Shown here: piece after piece, positions 14,045 through 15,589 of the stretch | Layout: every line of letters begins with the position of its first letter | How positions within the stretch are numbered: position 1 is the first letter of the stretch | Origin: Candidatus Kuenenia stuttgartensis | GTDB taxonomy: Bacteria > Planctomycetota > Planctomycetia > Isosphaerales > Isosphaeraceae | Length of the DNA stretch: 15,589 nt | Assembly (NCBI GenBank): GCA_945874095.1 | Contig: CAMCFM010000039.1 | Span: 1 to 15,589 of the forward strand | Reading direction: 5' to 3' | Made by a program: the position numbers and the translations under genes | The notes under the pieces: model-generated | Told to the model about the DNA's origin: nothing | The model's input: the letters and a program-made list of their open reading frames with translations, nothing else | Database searches by the model: none

Positions 14045-15175
14045 ATGGACACGACCACCATGACCGCGACTCTCAGCACCCGACGCCCGAACCTGCCTCC
14101 TGCACTCGCTGCTTTCAAGCAACAGGGACGCGATGAACTGGCACAGTTCATTCGAGAATCCAAGGCTTTGCTTGGCGATAAGCTTGTCATTTTAGGGCAC
14201 CATTATCAGGCTGACGATGTGATTCAGTTCGCTGATTTCACCGGCGATAGCTTCAAACTTGCTCAGGAAGCCGCACGCGTCAAAGGCTGCCAATACATCA
14301 TCTTTTGCGGCGTCCACTTCATGGCCGAAACGGCCGATATCCTGACTAATCCAGATGTTGAAGTCATTCTCCCCGACCTCTCCGCCGGTTGCTCCATGGC
14401 CGATATGGCGGACCGTGAAAGCGTTCAGAATGCCTGGCAGGATCTCGATCGACTTGTCGGCGCAAGCGACATCATCCCTGTGACTTACATGAATTCCACA
14501 GCCGACCTGAAGGCCTTCTGTGGTCGCCATGGCGGGATCGTCTGTACCAGCTCCAATGCCCGATCTGTGCTGGAATGGGCCTACGCCCAAAAAGGTCGTG
14601 TCCTGTTTTTCCCTGACCAGCACCTTGGTCGAAATACCGCCAAGGCCATGGGAATGCCGCTCGATGAAATGGTGGTCTGGGACCCGTTCGAAGAACTTGG
14701 TGGTAATACCGAATCTGCCATCCAAAAATCAAAAATCATTCTTTGGAAGGGGCATTGCTCAGTCCACCAGATGTTTGTTCCCGAGCATATCGACGCCTTC
14801 AGGGCACGTGATCCCGAAGTTAAAATACTGGTTCATCCCGAATGCAGGATGGAAGTGGTCGATAAAGCCGATTTGGTTGGATCCACCGAGGGCATTCTGA
14901 AGGTCCTTCGAGAGGCTCCATCTGGAAGCCACTGGGCCGTGGGGACCGAGCTCCATATGGTAAATCGGGTAGCTAAGTCAATGCCTGATAAGAAGATCGA
15001 TTTTCTTTCTCCAATGGTTTGCCTGTGTGCGACCATGTATCGAATCGATATGCCGCATCTTGCATGGACTCTCGACGAACTCCGTCAAGGACGAGTCGTC
15101 AATCGGATTACTGTCGATGCAGAAACCACGCACTGGGCCCGTGTTGCCTTGGAGCGAATGCTTGCGGTGAAGTGA
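14045..15175 (+). CDS. nadA: Quinolinate synthase (NadA)
   Basis: This [4Fe-4S] enzyme condenses iminoaspartate with dihydroxyacetone phosphate to give quinolinate, the precursor of NAD. Of 376 residues, the three cluster cysteines are C116 (SAGCSMADM), C238 (KGHCSVHQMF) and C328 (VCLCATMYRID); the spacing of 122 and 90 residues fits the longer NadA type. Other conserved strings are GHHYQADDVIQFADFTGDS (51-69), HFMAETADIL (91-100), YMNSTADLKA (148-157), CTSSNA (167-172), HPEC (264-267) and STEGIL (280-285). The start is uncertain. ATG 14045 is used; ATG 14060 and TTG 14012 are in frame, and no candidate has a strong ribosome binding site. nadB, the usual partner that makes iminoaspartate, is not in the window. 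A TACAAT box at 14001-14006 could be a -10 element, but no -35 box stands at a proper distance. The next gene begins 28 bases later. Confidence 0.95.
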   Translation: MDTTTMTATLSTRRPNLPPALAAFKQQGRDELAQFIRESKALLGDKLVILGHHYQADDVIQFADFTGDSFKLAQEAARVKGCQYIIFCGVHFMAETADILTNPDVEVILPDLSAGCSMADMADRESVQNAWQDLDRLVGASDIIPVTYMNSTADLKAFCGRHGGIVCTSSNARSVLEWAYAQKGRVLFFPDQHLGRNTAKAMGMPLDEMVVWDPFEELGGNTESAIQKSKIILWKGHCSVHQMFVPEHIDAFRARDPEVKILVHPECRMEVVDKADLVGSTEGILKVLREAPSGSHWAVGTELHMVNRVAKSMPDKKIDFLSPMVCLCATMYRIDMPHLAWTLDELRQGRVVNRITVDAETTHWARVALERMLAVK

Positions 15176-15203
15176 TTCGTTCCGATTTTGAAACGGGTGA
15201 AGG

Positions 15204-15589
15204 ATGCTATCCCAAGAGAAGTCAAAGCCGGAACTCGATGTCTCAACACGAATCCGTAATCGGAGTCGGTTCGTTCTCTCCGCCATCACACACCTGACAC
15301 TGACGTCGATACTGCTTGCACTTTGCCTGGCTCGTAGGCCTGTTGCGCTGGAACCCCTGCGATTTTTTGTCATTCTTGGGCCCCGACTGGCATTTGCCTT
15401 TCCGCTACTGCTGATCACTCCGTGGGCTTGGTTTGAGGGTCGGAGGTGGCTGCTTTTAGAACAATTACTCGCGTTCGTGCTGGTGGTTGGTCCACTGATG
15501 GGCTTGAATCTGGGCGGAATTCCGCATTCGTTTGGGAAACGGCCTCCGGGTGGTCCAAATGTTGTAAGAATCATGACTTATAATATTGG
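15204..15589 (+). CDS. Membrane-anchored endonuclease/exonuclease/phosphatase family protein, 5' part
   Basis: This open frame runs to the end of the window without a stop, so only the first 128 residues are visible. After a charged N-tail (1-22) there are three hydrophobic segments, about 23-42, 53-73 and 82-100, consistent with an N-terminal three-helix membrane anchor. The visible sequence ends VVRIMTYNIG (120-129), which matches the opening strand of the EEP (DNase I-like) fold, where the Asn is a catalytic/metal-site residue. The catalytic domain would therefore face one side of the membrane just beyond the window. ATG 15204 follows GGGTGAAGG and lies after two in-frame stops at 15189 and 15198. 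The 28-base gap after nadA suggests cotranscription. Family membership rests on the short final motif and the topology, so the product name is tentative; substrate unknown. Confidence 0.7.
   Translation, partial: MLSQEKSKPELDVSTRIRNRSRFVLSAITHLTLTSILLALCLARRPVALEPLRFFVILGPRLAFAFPLLLITPWAWFEGRRWLLLEQLLAFVLVVGPLMGLNLGGIPHSFGKRPPGGPNVVRIMTYNI

Noticed and set aside
15019..15297. Plus-strand 92-codon frame overlapping the nadA 3' end
   Set aside because: It is out of frame with nadA and with the EEP-family gene and overlaps both; no supporting features.
14978..15574. Minus-strand 198-codon frame over the nadA end and the EEP-family gene
   Set aside because: The plus-strand frame from 15204 has coherent membrane helices and an EEP strand motif; the antisense frame is Ser/Arg-rich with no domain.
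1..15589. Whole window considered as a defence island, biosynthetic cluster or mobile element
   Set aside because: Only one nuclease could be defensive; no transposase, integrase, phage, CRISPR or toxin-antitoxin gene is visible, and most genes are unrelated housekeeping functions with similar base composition.

Overview
The window reads as ordinary chromosomal DNA from a planctomycete, probably class Planctomycetia. I infer this from the mixture of genes: a secreted Gly/Arg-rich protein with a C-terminal domain of a type I associate with planctomycetes, a stand-alone CoaC, a CsrA without flagellar neighbours, and short, mostly monocistronic units that switch strand often. GC content is moderate by eye. 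This placement is inference; there is no rRNA or other marker to confirm it.

Layout, left to right. 1-1250: a secreted Gly-rich protein (+) with simple-sequence repeats in its leader and a strong hairpin terminator. 1253-3190: three minus-strand genes, namely an Mrr-type nuclease, a small unknown protein and a phosphopantothenoylcysteine decarboxylase (CoaC). 3358-7340: plus-strand metabolic genes: IspD (MEP isoprenoid pathway), an NAD-type aldehyde dehydrogenase with its own terminator, then a VOC/glyoxalase-fold protein separated by one base from a cysteine-synthase-fold PLP enzyme. 7352-12207: four minus-strand genes: trxB, ftsH (with a probable promoter of its own and a strong terminator), a PfkB-family sugar/nucleoside kinase and a Bcp-type peroxiredoxin. 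12487-15589: plus strand again: csrA, a zinc-less MDR/quinone-oxidoreductase-like enzyme, nadA (quinolinate synthase), and the 5' part of a membrane-anchored endonuclease/exonuclease/phosphatase-family gene that runs off the window.

How the genes relate: most are housekeeping (CoA, isoprenoid and NAD biosynthesis, thiol redox, membrane proteolysis) and are not one pathway. TrxB and Bcp share thiol-redox chemistry and lie on the same strand, but other genes and at least one terminator separate them. The VOC/cysteine-synthase-like pair is the only clear translationally coupled pair. nadA and the EEP-family gene are 28 bases apart and may be cotranscribed.

I found no convincing new multi-gene system. 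There are no tRNA or rRNA genes, CRISPR arrays, transposases or prophage genes that I can see. No gene-free stretch exceeds 300 bases; the longest is the trxB/csrA divergent region (about 280 bases), which holds a pair of short direct repeats and two GGA sites that could serve CsrA autoregulation.
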